Assembly (NCBI RefSeq): GCF_042427745.1
Contig: NZ_JBHMFA010000015.1
DNA length: 64,000 nucleotides
Reading direction: 5' to 3' (one strand)
Source of the DNA: Algibacter miyuki
Lineage (GTDB): Bacteria > Bacteroidota > Bacteroidia > Flavobacteriales > Flavobacteriaceae
In this document: positions 44,738-54,509 of the stretch, piece after piece
How positions within the stretch are numbered: position 1 is the stretch's first letter
How the letters are laid out: every line of letters starts with the position of its first letter
Notes under the pieces: model-generated
Told to the model about the DNA's origin: nothing
Database searches by the model: none
What the model saw: the letters and a program-made list of their open reading frames with translations, nothing else
Translations under genes and position numbers: made by a program

Positions 44738-46117
44738 ATGAAAAAAACAGTTTTTAGTTTCGGACTAGCCTTAAGTCTTATAGCGTGTTCAAATAACGCT
44801 CCAGTAGATTATGCCTTAGTTACCGGGAAAATAGACAATCTTGAAGCCAAAGAAGTTACTTTAGTAAAATCAGATCAATCTTTTAAAAAAGAAATTACTA
44901 TTGAATCAAATGGTGTTTTTACCGATACCATTAAGGCAGGTTCTGGTCTTTACGAACTTGTTGTTGGAAAAAACAGAACTAATATCTATTTAGATAACGG
45001 GAATGTTATTAACCTTACCGCAGATGCCAAAGCCTTTAATAGCTCTCTTGATATTTCTGGTAAAGGTGCAGAAACTACAAATTATATTCTATACAAAAAT
45101 AAAAAGGAGGCTGCTTTAAAAACAAAAGATAGAGCGGTTTATAAATTAGAAGAACCTGATTTTAAAGTTAAATTTAAAGAAATAGAGAACGCTTTAAACG
45201 CAAGGTTAGATACTACGCAAGGTATAACGCCTGCTTTTAAAACTTTGGAAAAGCGTAATCTTAATTACGAATATTTAAATGAATTAGAACGTTATGCTGG
45301 TGGTTACCACAGACAATGGGCACAAAAAAAAGGATATAGACCATCGGAAGAATTTTTGGCCGAGTTAGAAGGTGTGGATTTGGATAATGATGTTGATTTC
45401 TTTTTTTCTAGTGCTTATAAAGAAATGGTTAACCGTCACTACACGAAGCAAATAAATGTTTTGCATAGAGAAGATTCTCTTGAATACGGTTTAAGAGCAA
45501 TAACTATTTATGCTACAGTTCCTAATGAAATAATTAGAAACGAACTTATTTTTAGCAAAGCAGAATATGATTTATATCAAACCGTAGATTTTGAAGAATT
45601 TCACAAAATCTTTATGAGCGCTTCCACTAATGAAGAAAACAATGCTAAAATCACTAAAATTTACAACGACTTAATGCGTGTAAATAAGGGGCAACCATCG
45701 CCTAAATTTATAGATTATGAAAAGCATTCTGGAGGTACATTATCACTGGATGAGCTTAAAGGAAAATATATCTATATCGATGTTTGGGCAACTTGGTGTG
45801 GACCGTGTTTAGCAGAATTGCCAGATTTACAACGTATTGAAAAAGATTATCATGGTAAAAATATAACCTTCCTAAGTATTTCAATAGATCAAGCTAAAGA
45901 TCATGATAAATGGAAAGATATGGTTGTAGATAAAAAGCTTGGTGGTATTCAAATATTAGCAGATAAGGCCTTTGATTCACAATTTGTATTAGACTATAAT
46001 ATTAGATCAATTCCTCGTTTTATAGTTCTTGACCCAAACGGTGTAATCGTTTCACCAAATGCACCAAAACCTTCAGATCCTGAGTTAATAAACCTTTTTA
46101 ACGAGTTAAATATATAG
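44738..46117 (+). CDS. TlpA-like thioredoxin-fold lipoprotein, module 2 copy B
   Basis: The 459-residue lipoprotein (LIAC lipobox) has the same layout and length as the protein at 43269. Its redox motif is WATWCGPC (C354, C357) and the cis-proline region reads 'RSIPRFIVLDPNG'. The CGPC motif differs from CAPC in copy A and in module 1, which may change the redox potential. The N-terminal 60 residues of A and B are nearly the same, pointing to tandem duplication. The most divergent part is the helical middle, where ligand or partner contacts would be expected. Confidence 0.87.
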   Translation: MKKTVFSFGLALSLIACSNNAPVDYALVTGKIDNLEAKEVTLVKSDQSFKKEITIESNGVFTDTIKAGSGLYELVVGKNRTNIYLDNGNVINLTADAKAFNSSLDISGKGAETTNYILYKNKKEAALKTKDRAVYKLEEPDFKVKFKEIENALNARLDTTQGITPAFKTLEKRNLNYEYLNELERYAGGYHRQWAQKKGYRPSEEFLAELEGVDLDNDVDFFFSSAYKEMVNRHYTKQINVLHREDSLEYGLRAITIYATVPNEIIRNELIFSKAEYDLYQTVDFEEFHKIFMSASTNEENNAKITKIYNDLMRVNKGQPSPKFIDYEKHSGGTLSLDELKGKYIYIDVWATWCGPCLAELPDLQRIEKDYHGKNITFLSISIDQAKDHDKWKDMVVDKKLGGIQILADKAFDSQFVLDYNIRSIPRFIVLDPNGVIVSPNAPKPSDPELINLFNELNI

Positions 46118-46434
46118 ATCCGATTAAGTCTAAAACGTATTGATGTCCTTATAAATTCGTTAATAAAATGTAAGCCATTATTACGGCAGTTAGCTCGGAA
46201 TTCTTCAAATACCATTTTGATAGTCACAAATTAATATCAAGATATTTTTTTAAAAGAATATCTTGATTGTGATTATTTACCCTCTTTTTATTAAAGTATC
46301 GCCCTAAGCAATCAAAGTAAAAAAATAAACTAAATATAATAGCTGAAAAAGATGTAGTTCCTGGTAAATATGCCTATAAGTTAAGAACTTAAAGCGAAAA
46401 ATCAGAAGCTGTTTTCAATAAATTAATTAATAAT
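46118..46434. other. Gene-free stretch between thioredoxin-like genes
   Basis: These 317 bp carry a hairpin at 46224-46272 (ATCAAGATATT pairs with AATATCTTGAT, with an outer TCACA/TGTGA pair) and no gene. Without a following T run the hairpin may be a processing or pausing site, not a terminator. A promoter for the next two genes may lie in the right half, but I cannot point to one. Confidence 0.4.
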
Positions 46435-47565
46435 ATGAAAAATATACTTGCACTTTTATTCGTGTCATTATTCCTGTCTTGTAATCAACAAGAGCCTCCA
46501 CGTTATGTTATCAATGGGGTTTTTGAAAAAGGAATAGGAGAGCAATTACTATTAGAAGAACTTTCTAATTTAAGAATTGTTAAAACTATTGATACGGCAC
46601 GTGTGGATAGCCATGGGAATTTCTCTTTTAATGGCCCTGCATTTGGCGAAATAAAAGAGGCTAGATTATCAATTGTAGGCACAAAATATAAAGAAGATTT
46701 TATTATTGAAGATACTATAGTCAATGTAAATATTTGGCAAGATTCGATAACAAAATTTAATAAACCGTTTAAGTTCGAGTTTGATAGAAGTAAAGAAGAT
46801 GCTGTATATGCCAAGCTTAAGCGTAATTATAAGGATAGAAGAACGGTATGGGGTAATGCCACAAATAGATTGATTGTTGCCAATAAACAAAAAGAACTTA
46901 GTGATGATGAGTTAGCAAAAGCACGTCAAGAATTAGACGAAGCTTTTGTGGAAGAAGTTATAGATACTTTATCTAATTACTCGAATAGTTATGGAACTTA
47001 CTTCTATATAAAAAATTACATGCTAAGGTTTGATCCGCTTCCGTCGGTTGAAGAAGCATTTAATAATTTATCCGACAATATTAAAGCTTCAAAAGAAGCA
47101 ACGGTGTTTAAAAAGGAAGTAGAAGAAATTAAAAGATCTTTTGTAGGAGGTACTCCTGACGATTTTTCAATTCCTGCTTTAGATGGATCGGTAACTAGTT
47201 TGTACCAATATAGAGGTAAAGTTTTACTAATCGATTGTTGGGCAACGTGGTGTGGGCCTTGTATTGAAGCCATGCCGCATATAGGCGAAGTCTATGAGAA
47301 ATTTCACCCGAAAGGTTTGGAAGTTTTAGGGATATCTTATGATAAAGATGATACTAAATGGCGTGAATTTTTAAAGAAAAACGAATACATCACTTGGGAT
47401 CAGGCGTCTTCTCTAAAGGAATTTAGATGTCCATCTGCAAAAGTGTTTTCAGTAACCATGATACCAGCCACCATCTTAATTGATAAAAATGGAGTAGTGG
47501 CCGGACGAAATCTTAAAGGAGAAGAACTGGAAGCCAAAATAAAAGAATTATTGGCTTTAAATTAA
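46435..47565 (+). CDS. Thioredoxin-like lipoprotein with DUF4369-type N-terminus
   Basis: The 376-residue lipoprotein (FLSC) is shorter than the three related proteins and belongs to a different branch. It has a DUF4369-like N-terminal domain (YVINGVFEKGIGEQLLLEEL), a short helical linker, and a thioredoxin/AhpC-TSA domain with WATWCGPC (C273, C276) and 'VTMIPATILIDKNG'. These features match TlpA/ResA-type reductases with a cis-proline before 'ATILID'. It precedes the M16 peptidase gene by about 100 bp and may be co-transcribed with it. It brings the number of thioredoxin-fold lipoproteins in the two modules to four. Confidence 0.86.
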   Translation: MKNILALLFVSLFLSCNQQEPPRYVINGVFEKGIGEQLLLEELSNLRIVKTIDTARVDSHGNFSFNGPAFGEIKEARLSIVGTKYKEDFIIEDTIVNVNIWQDSITKFNKPFKFEFDRSKEDAVYAKLKRNYKDRRTVWGNATNRLIVANKQKELSDDELAKARQELDEAFVEEVIDTLSNYSNSYGTYFYIKNYMLRFDPLPSVEEAFNNLSDNIKASKEATVFKKEVEEIKRSFVGGTPDDFSIPALDGSVTSLYQYRGKVLLIDCWATWCGPCIEAMPHIGEVYEKFHPKGLEVLGISYDKDDTKWREFLKKNEYITWDQASSLKEFRCPSAKVFSVTMIPATILIDKNGVVAGRNLKGEELEAKIKELLALN

Positions 47566-47661
47566 TTAAAAGAAACACCTAATCACTATTCTGCTAAGAT
47601 TTTAAATTAGAATTTGATATCATATTATAGAGTCGTTTTTAATAAAAACACTAAAAACATA

Positions 47662-50463
47662 ATGAGAAAAATAACCATCCTATTTGCTTTTTTATTTAGC
47701 ATCAGTTTATTGGCGCAAAATATTAATTTTAACGATCCATTACCCGAAAATACACGTGTTAAAAAAGGTGTTTTGCCTAACGGGCTTACCTATTATATTT
47801 ACAATACCGACGTTGTAAAAGATGCGGCGAGTTATTATATTATTCAAAATGTAGGCTCTGTATTAGAGAATGAAGATCAACAGGGTTTAGCTCACTTTTT
47901 AGAGCATATGGCTTTTAATGGGACTAAAAATTTTCCGGATAAAGGCATAACAGATAAGCTAGAAAAACACGGCGCCAGTTTTGGTCGAGATATCAACGCG
48001 TATACCATGTTTGAAGAAACGGTGTATAATATGAATAACATTCCGGCTACTCCAGATCTTATTGATACCTGTTTATTAGTACTTCACGATTGGGCTAACT
48101 TTTTGTCTTTAAAAGAGGAAGAGATTGATTTAGAGCGTGGTGTGATTAAGGAAGAGTGGAGAACACGCCAAAATGGTTTTATGAGAGTTTATGAGCAAAA
48201 GATGCCTGTATTGTTTAACAACAGTATTTATACAAAGCGTATGCCTATAGGGAAAATGGATGTTGTAGATAATTTTAAATACAAGGCTTTAAGAGATTTT
48301 TATCATGATTGGTACCGAACCGATTTACAGGCTATCGCCATTATTGGTGATGTTAATGTAGAAGATATAGAGGCAAAAGTAAAAACGTTATTTTCTCCAA
48401 TTCCAGCTGTTGAAAATCCAAGAGAACGCTTTGTTATCACTATTCCAGAAAATGATGAATTAATGTTTAGTTCAGCTATGGATGTTGAGGTGAAATCGAC
48501 GTCAATAGACTTCGGAATAAGACACGCTAAAAACCTTAAAAAGAAAACTGTTGCCGATTTAAAATCGGATTTATTAAGAAGTATTACTGTAACCATGCTT
48601 GCCATTCGATTAGGAGAATTGAATGATCATCAAGATTCGCCTTTATTGAGAGCTTCACTAAGCTTCAGCGATATTTCTAGAAGTACAAATACCTTTAAAT
48701 TATTAATATCACCAAAAGTAAATCAGCAACAAGCGGCTTTTGAGATGGTTTTAAAAGAAGTAAACCGTGCTGTAAAATTTGGGTTTACACAAGGTGAGAT
48801 GGATAGAGCTATTACGCGATATATAAACTCCTATGAGAATCAAATTGTAAAAATTGAAAACACATCTCACAGAACTATTGAAGGTATGATTCAAAAGAAC
48901 TATCTGGAAAATGCGAGAATGCGAGATATTGAAAAAGAGTACGATATTGCGAAACAAATTTTTAATACGTTAACTTTAGAAGAAGCACATTTAAAACTCA
49001 AATCACTTTATACTACTAAAAACAGATTCGTTACAGCAACAGCTGTAAAGGGAGAAGAAAATATTACAGAAGAAGAAGCTTTACAAATTATCTCGGCAGC
49101 AGAAAATGACAAAACACTTACCGCTTATGAAGATGCGTTTAGTGGAAAAACGTTGTTGGGCGATATGAAAATAAACAAAGGTAAAATAGTTTCTGAAGAA
49201 GAAAACAAAGCTACAGGTTCTACCACGTTTGTATTGAGTAATGGTATTAAAGTGCATTATAAGTTTGCAAATAACCCTAAGAATGATGTTACGTTAAATG
49301 CAATTAGTTATGGCGGTTTGTCATTAATTGATGATGCCGATTTAGCTTCTGCTAGCCATATGAATAGTTTAGTTACCGGGTCTGGTTTAGGAGATTATTC
49401 TAGAAATGACCTTTCAAAAGTGCTTGCAGGTAAAACGGTAAGAGCAAATTCATCAATTTCTAACCTTACTGAATCTGTTTCCGGAGCTTCATCTACCAAA
49501 GATGTTGCCACCATGTTACAAATGGTTCATTTAAAATTTGTAAAACCTCGTTTTGATAAAGAGGTTTTTGATGTGCTTATTGCAAACTCAAACAATCAAC
49601 TCGTTCGTAGAAGTAATAGTTTAAGTCAAAAAATAAAAGACAGCATGCTTGTTACGTTTTACGGCAGCAATAACCCAAAGAAACCGTTGTTTAATAAAGA
49701 GTATATAGAATCTATTTCTTTTGAAACCATCCAGGAGGTTTATAAGGAGCGCTTTAAAGATGCATCAGATTTTGAATTCTTTATTGTTGGCGATGTTTCT
49801 AAAGAACAATTAAAGCCTTTATTAGAAAGCTATATTGCTAGTCTTCCTACTAAAAAACAAACGGAAATGTATAAAGACAATTCTACAGAATGGTTAAGTA
49901 AAACCATTAAAAAAGATTTGTTTTTTAAAATGGAAAACCCAAAAACTACCGTAAGTATTATCTATAAAAACGATGTGGAATATACACTTAAAAATGCTTT
50001 AGTAATGCGGGCTTTTGGTGATATACTTCAGCTTAGATATATGGAAACATTGAGAGAGCAGGAAGGCGGAACTTATGGTACGAGCACTTCGGCAGGTTTA
50101 TCTAAAAGACCTCAAGAAAAAGGAAGTTTAGAAGTTCGTTTTGATTGTAATCCAGAAAAAGCAGATAAATTAATAGGTATGGTGTATGATGAACTGTCTA
50201 AAGTAGCGGCAGGAGAAATTAATACGACTGATTTTGATAAAACCATCACTAACTTTTTAAAAGAACGGGAACAAGCAAAAGGTTATAATCAATATGATAT
50301 GAATGTATTGACTAATTTTTACCGTGAAGGCTACGATATGAACGATCCTGCAAACTTTGAAGATCTCGTTAAAAGTATTTCTGTCAACGATATTGTAGAG
50401 ATGGCTAAAAAATTAATTGATGGAGGAGATAAAGCCGAAGTTATTATTAAGGCATTAGACTAA
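47662..50463 (+). CDS. M16 family zinc metallopeptidase, exported
   Basis: I place the start at the ATG at 47662, because the longer frame would begin with TTG at 47614 and lack a sensible signal. From 47662 the protein has 933 residues and a signal peptide (MRKITILFAFLFSISLLAQ). The inverse zinc motif HFLEH gives H78, E81 and H82; E164 or E165 in VIKEEW is the likely third ligand. The second half is an inactive M16 C-type domain, as usual for insulinase-like peptidases, which work as clamshells degrading peptides. Gene order after a SusC/SusD pair and thioredoxins suggests digestion of imported peptides in the periplasm. A terminator follows at 50550. Confidence 0.9.
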   Translation: MRKITILFAFLFSISLLAQNINFNDPLPENTRVKKGVLPNGLTYYIYNTDVVKDAASYYIIQNVGSVLENEDQQGLAHFLEHMAFNGTKNFPDKGITDKLEKHGASFGRDINAYTMFEETVYNMNNIPATPDLIDTCLLVLHDWANFLSLKEEEIDLERGVIKEEWRTRQNGFMRVYEQKMPVLFNNSIYTKRMPIGKMDVVDNFKYKALRDFYHDWYRTDLQAIAIIGDVNVEDIEAKVKTLFSPIPAVENPRERFVITIPENDELMFSSAMDVEVKSTSIDFGIRHAKNLKKKTVADLKSDLLRSITVTMLAIRLGELNDHQDSPLLRASLSFSDISRSTNTFKLLISPKVNQQQAAFEMVLKEVNRAVKFGFTQGEMDRAITRYINSYENQIVKIENTSHRTIEGMIQKNYLENARMRDIEKEYDIAKQIFNTLTLEEAHLKLKSLYTTKNRFVTATAVKGEENITEEEALQIISAAENDKTLTAYEDAFSGKTLLGDMKINKGKIVSEEENKATGSTTFVLSNGIKVHYKFANNPKNDVTLNAISYGGLSLIDDADLASASHMNSLVTGSGLGDYSRNDLSKVLAGKTVRANSSISNLTESVSGASSTKDVATMLQMVHLKFVKPRFDKEVFDVLIANSNNQLVRRSNSLSQKIKDSMLVTFYGSNNPKKPLFNKEYIESISFETIQEVYKERFKDASDFEFFIVGDVSKEQLKPLLESYIASLPTKKQTEMYKDNSTEWLSKTIKKDLFFKMENPKTTVSIIYKNDVEYTLKNALVMRAFGDILQLRYMETLREQEGGTYGTSTSAGLSKRPQEKGSLEVRFDCNPEKADKLIGMVYDELSKVAAGEINTTDFDKTITNFLKEREQAKGYNQYDMNVLTNFYREGYDMNDPANFEDLVKSISVNDIVEMAKKLIDGGDKAEVIIKALD

Positions 50464-50549
50464 AACGTATTTACACATAAATTATTAAACCCCATTTTAC
50501 TGAAAAATAAATTATTATTTGAGTTAGTTGCTACTGTAAAAAAGGGTAA

Positions 50550-50577
50550 GGGTTATTTTTTAATAGCCCTTTTTTTA
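50550..50577 (+). terminator. Rho-independent terminator after the M16 gene
   Basis: GGGTTATT at 50550-50557 pairs with AATAGCCC at 50562-50569 (one G-T pair), followed by a run of seven or eight T. It lies 87 bp after the peptidase stop codon. Confidence 0.72.
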
Positions 50578-50617
50578 TGATATGATTCTGAAAAGGGCTA
50601 AGTTGAATAAAAAAAGA

Positions 50618-50655
50618 AAGAGGCTTAAATTGTAAATAATTTAAGCCTCTTTTTA
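50618..50655. terminator. Bidirectional terminator between convergent genes
   Basis: A perfect 13-bp inverted repeat (AAGAGGCTTAAAT at 50618-50630 and ATTTAAGCCTCTT at 50639-50651) is flanked by an A run on the left and a T run on the right. It can therefore terminate transcription from both sides, including the DUF4374 gene arriving from the right. Confidence 0.78.
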
Positions 50656-50683
50656 TAATCGGTTTGGGGTATTTAGGGAGAAT

Positions 50684-51928
50684 TTAATTGGCAGGGTTTA
50701 GCTTATTTATTGCAGTAATAACGCCTCCTTCAACTTCTAGACCTTGTGTTGCTGTTGCTGTATTTACATCAATAGTATAAACAAAACTTCCGGTGGTGGT
50801 GGTAATACCTACATAAGCCGTTTTTCCATCTTCGGACACATAATTACCTCTAAAAGGGATGGAAGTAATTTCATCAACATTGGGAATACCTGTTACCATT
50901 GTAATAGTTTCATTATAAAGGTTAACGATACCAAATTCTTTTCCCGTTGTATAGGCGCCTCTATTAGCAACTTCTTCTAGGTTAATTAATAATTTTCCAT
51001 TACCTAAATACATTTGTGTTGTAGCGTATTTACCACCAGTTGCTTCTTCAATATTAAAATAATAAGAATCGAACTCGGTAGTTCCGCTTTTTATTCTAGT
51101 TATAGCCGAAGGTTTAGTAGAAACATATTCACCATTGTTTGTTGCTACAGATGAAGAAACAGCATAGGTGTCTCCTTGCTCATCAACCGCAAGTCCGCTA
51201 TTAAAATAACGACCAATAAAGCTTGTTCTATTGTCTTGAATTGTTTTTACATATTCCATTTCTGGGTATGAGAAAACAGCAATATTAGCTTCATCAGGAT
51301 ATAATGTTCCGTTTCTATCATCTCCAGTTCCTTTAATAGTGTAATATGGTAAATATACATTATCGCCAACTTGAGTAATCCATGTAAAGAAAGCAATTTC
51401 TCCGTTTTCTTTATTTGCCAATTCTTGTGTGTTAATTTGTCCTTCAGCAACAAATTGAGAAATATTGGTGTCTAAACTGTACCAATAAGCAGTTGGGTCA
51501 TCAGAACTTCTTGAAATTTTCATTAATAAAATATCGTCATCAACAGGAGCAAAGGCTTGCACCGTTTCTGATTGAAAATCTGATAATTTATTTAAAGAGC
51601 CAGTGTCATTTAATTGATAAGTAGTAACGGCTCCAGGATTACCTTGGCCATAAAGCATACTAAAAAATTTGTTATTACTCGTTATATAATATCGGTATGT
51701 TCCATCTTGTTCCACACCATTACCTACGGTTGTAATTTTTCCTTGACTTAAATCGTTTGTTGTTAAAATATAATCGGCTACACCTTCAGATGCTGTTGGA
51801 GTTGCGGTAATAATGTATTTTGCTTCTCCTTCAGATATTTCTTCTGTTTTCGGGGTATCATCATCACTACATGATGCAAATAATGCGGCTGTAGCTAGTA
51901 TGCTTAAATAGAGGTTTTTGTTTTTCAT
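50684..51928 (-). CDS. DUF4374 surface lipoprotein, siderophore capture (XusB-like)
   Basis: The 414-residue protein has a lipoprotein signal (LFASC, then SDDD) and a repeating strand pattern typical of DUF4374 beta-propellers, for example 'EANIAVFSYPEMEYVKTI'. In Bacteroides thetaiotaomicron the XusB lipoprotein next to a TonB receptor and a PepSY protein captures foreign siderophores, and this locus has the same three gene types. Gene order here is receptor then lipoprotein, 57 bp apart. The identity of the siderophore cannot be read from the sequence. The link to XusB is from family knowledge and gene context. Confidence 0.82.
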   Translation of the reverse strand: MKNKNLYLSILATAALFASCSDDDTPKTEEISEGEAKYIITATPTASEGVADYILTTNDLSQGKITTVGNGVEQDGTYRYYITSNNKFFSMLYGQGNPGAVTTYQLNDTGSLNKLSDFQSETVQAFAPVDDDILLMKISRSSDDPTAYWYSLDTNISQFVAEGQINTQELANKENGEIAFFTWITQVGDNVYLPYYTIKGTGDDRNGTLYPDEANIAVFSYPEMEYVKTIQDNRTSFIGRYFNSGLAVDEQGDTYAVSSSVATNNGEYVSTKPSAITRIKSGTTEFDSYYFNIEEATGGKYATTQMYLGNGKLLINLEEVANRGAYTTGKEFGIVNLYNETITMVTGIPNVDEITSIPFRGNYVSEDGKTAYVGITTTTGSFVYTIDVNTATATQGLEVEGGVITAINKLNPAN

Positions 51929-51985
51929 TGTAATTAATTTTAAAATATGTAATGGTTTGTAATTGTTTTTAGTAATAGGGAAAAC

Positions 51986-54355
51986 TTATAAAAAAGTATA
52001 TTTAATTTTTCCTGTAAAGCTTCGTCCCGGTTTTTGCAGACTAAAATTGTCGTAGAGGTTTTTATCTAATAAGTTTCTGCACTCTAATGTAAATTGTAGT
52101 TTTTTATTATATGAAAATGTGGCGTTTAAATCATGTGAGATTTGTTCTTGAACATCTAGTTTACCACTACCGCCCAAACTTGGCCAGTATAGATAGAAAG
52201 CATGAACATATAAGGCATTGTAACCTACACTTAGCTGTCTGTTTTTGCTTCCTATATTCGAAAAATTGTAACTCACATCTGCATTACCGTACAAATAAGG
52301 CATGTTAGGAATCCGGTCTTTATAAACAATACTTACTACTGTTTGGCCTTCTTCATATTTGGTGTTATTACGTAAGTTTTGGTAAGTTAAATTGGCCCCA
52401 ATAGTTAAGCTGTTTTCCAGTTGGTATCTTATTTCTGTTTCTATACCTGTACTTGTTACACCGCCTAGATTATCCATGGTTGTTTCAGCTTGGTTCGGAC
52501 TAAATTTCTCTCTAATGAAATCTTCAGCATCTCGATAAAAACCACTGGTGTTAATATTAAACTGATGTTTTTTGTTTATGTAAAACCAGTAACTTAAGCC
52601 TAAATTATAATTGTTGCTATTTTCAGGTTTTAAGTTTTTATTACCTTCAAGATTAATTTCGTCTCCAAAAATTTCATTGGCTTCTGGTAAACGATAACTT
52701 TTTTCAAATGAGGCTTTCAATTGAAGGTTTTCGTTAAAAAAATGAGTTAAAGCGAGGCCATAACCTGTTGCATTAAACTTGTCGGTATAGTCATTGTAAG
52801 CAACATCTCCATAATTCCCCGTTGGGTTATAAGATTGGGCAAATGTATTTTGTTGAAAGTATTGCTTTAAAAAAACAGAGGCATTCCAATTATCGCGCTT
52901 ATAGTCGTAACCTAAACCCGTTATGTTTTTTTTATTCTTTTTAGGATGCTCGTAAATTTCACTATCTGGGTTTAGCTCGTTATGTCCAACCCTGCTAAAG
53001 GTGTTAAAAGTGTTGCTTACTACAACATTACTATGGTCGTTAATTTTATAATTTAAATTTGCTGTAGAAACGCCGTTGTTATTTTTGTATTTATATAGCG
53101 AGTAGGAGCGTTCTCCTCCAGCGTCATCATATTGCTTATAATCTCCAAACCAATTATAGCGTCTGTTTTCAATATCAATATTTTTTTCTTCACCTAAATT
53201 GAAATTGGCATTGAATAGAAAATCTAAATTTTTAATGAAGAAATTATTCTTCTGATATTTTAAAGTTGGCATAATGATGGTTCCTTTTGTGTGCCAGTCA
53301 CCAAAGACACTAACCACTCTTGCACCTGTTTGAATTTCTTTATAATTCTGACCTAATGTAATTCCAAATAATAATTGATCGGCAAACGATTTGTTAACCA
53401 CACCTGTTTTAAAAATGACGGATTCATTATGGTAGGTGTCATGAAAACGCTCTACGGTTTGGTTTGGGAAATATTCACCTGTAACTAAATCGGCGACATC
53501 CACATTAACGTTATAATTGTTGTCAGAATAATTTTGAAATGCATTGACTTGGGCTACAAACCCAGATTTAGCAACGTAAATAGCATTTACAGAAGAGCGA
53601 TGTGTATTAAACGAGCCATAAGAATAGGAGGCTTCTACATGATTTTTTTTGTAAGTATTCGTTATAATATTAACGGCGCCACCTAAAGCATCGGCGCCTA
53701 AACCAACCGGTACAACCCCTTTATAAACCTCAATACGTTCGGCTAAATTTATAGGGATATTATTGATTTGAAATGATGAACCAAAATTATCCATAGGTAC
53801 ACCATCAATAAAAAATCGCACTTGATTCCCTTTAAAACCATTAAGCGAAAAACTCATTTGAGAGCCAACACCTCCGCTTTCGCGGATACGCACTCCCGAA
53901 ACACGATCTAAGGCATGGCCTAAGTCTAGGGTTGTGGTGTGTAGTTTTTTTGCATCGACAACGCTAACATTATACGCGCGTTCCTTGACCTGTTGTACTA
54001 AACTTTTACCCGTAACTAAAACTTCGTTTAACGTGGTGCTTTCTTCTTGTAAAACAACGGAAAGTGTTTTTGTTTGCCCTGGTATAATTGTGATGTTTTG
54101 GGTTGTAGTTTTGTAACCTAGGTAGGCTGTGACTATAGTGTATGTGCCATTGTAGGCACCACTAAATTTAAATGCGCCACTACTATTTGTAACAGCTCCT
54201 TTGTTTAGGTTTTGAATAATTACAGTGGCTCCAAGTACGGGATTTTTAGATTCATCTAATACAACACCTTTTATAATACTTTCTGGTGATTGAGAAAAAC
54301 TAAGAAAGGATAGTAAGCCGATAGTTATTGTAAAGTATATATTTTTTTTAAACAT
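51986..54355 (-). CDS. TonB-dependent siderophore receptor
   Basis: The 789-residue protein starts with a signal peptide, then a carboxypeptidase-D-like domain (GVVLDESKNPVLGATVIIQN), a plug domain starting 'LNEVLVTGK' with 'GLGADALGGAVNI', and a long barrel ending 'RSFTGKIKYTFL'. The size and the absence of an STN domain fit an iron-complex receptor not coupled to FecR-type signalling. The DUF4374 lipoprotein gene follows, and the upstream region carries the tandem motif described as the AraC operator. The receptor probably imports an iron-siderophore using TonB energy. Confidence 0.92.
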   Translation of the reverse strand: MFKKNIYFTITIGLLSFLSFSQSPESIIKGVVLDESKNPVLGATVIIQNLNKGAVTNSSGAFKFSGAYNGTYTIVTAYLGYKTTTQNITIIPGQTKTLSVVLQEESTTLNEVLVTGKSLVQQVKERAYNVSVVDAKKLHTTTLDLGHALDRVSGVRIRESGGVGSQMSFSLNGFKGNQVRFFIDGVPMDNFGSSFQINNIPINLAERIEVYKGVVPVGLGADALGGAVNIITNTYKKNHVEASYSYGSFNTHRSSVNAIYVAKSGFVAQVNAFQNYSDNNYNVNVDVADLVTGEYFPNQTVERFHDTYHNESVIFKTGVVNKSFADQLLFGITLGQNYKEIQTGARVVSVFGDWHTKGTIIMPTLKYQKNNFFIKNLDFLFNANFNLGEEKNIDIENRRYNWFGDYKQYDDAGGERSYSLYKYKNNNGVSTANLNYKINDHSNVVVSNTFNTFSRVGHNELNPDSEIYEHPKKNKKNITGLGYDYKRDNWNASVFLKQYFQQNTFAQSYNPTGNYGDVAYNDYTDKFNATGYGLALTHFFNENLQLKASFEKSYRLPEANEIFGDEINLEGNKNLKPENSNNYNLGLSYWFYINKKHQFNINTSGFYRDAEDFIREKFSPNQAETTMDNLGGVTSTGIETEIRYQLENSLTIGANLTYQNLRNNTKYEEGQTVVSIVYKDRIPNMPYLYGNADVSYNFSNIGSKNRQLSVGYNALYVHAFYLYWPSLGGSGKLDVQEQISHDLNATFSYNKKLQFTLECRNLLDKNLYDNFSLQKPGRSFTGKIKYTFL

Positions 54356-54427
54356 TTTAAAATCATTCTTATTTAGACTAATTATTAATAGTCTTGTAAA
54401 TGTATGTTGTGAAATTTAATTTTTGAG

Positions 54428-54461
54428 TACGCAAAACGGATAAAGATATACGTGAAACGGA
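54428..54461. promoter_or_regulatory. Candidate AraC operator before the receptor gene
   Basis: Two 13-bp direct repeats, TACGCAAAACGGA (54428-54440) and TACGTGAAACGGA (54449-54461), start 21 bp apart, that is two helical turns, as expected for an AraC-family dimer. They lie 73-106 bp upstream of the receptor start and about 25 bp before a -7-like sequence at 54397-54404 read leftward. The same pair, same spacing and same orientation, lies in front of the AraC gene at 56895-56928. Confidence 0.68.
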
Positions 54462-54509
54462 ATAGGTTTTTAATAGTAAAATAACTCACGTAATTATTAT
54501 AATGACATG

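Noticed and set aside
47614..47661. Upstream TTG start for the M16 peptidase
   Set aside because: It adds 16 polar residues before a good signal peptide; the ATG at 47662 gives a standard secreted protein.
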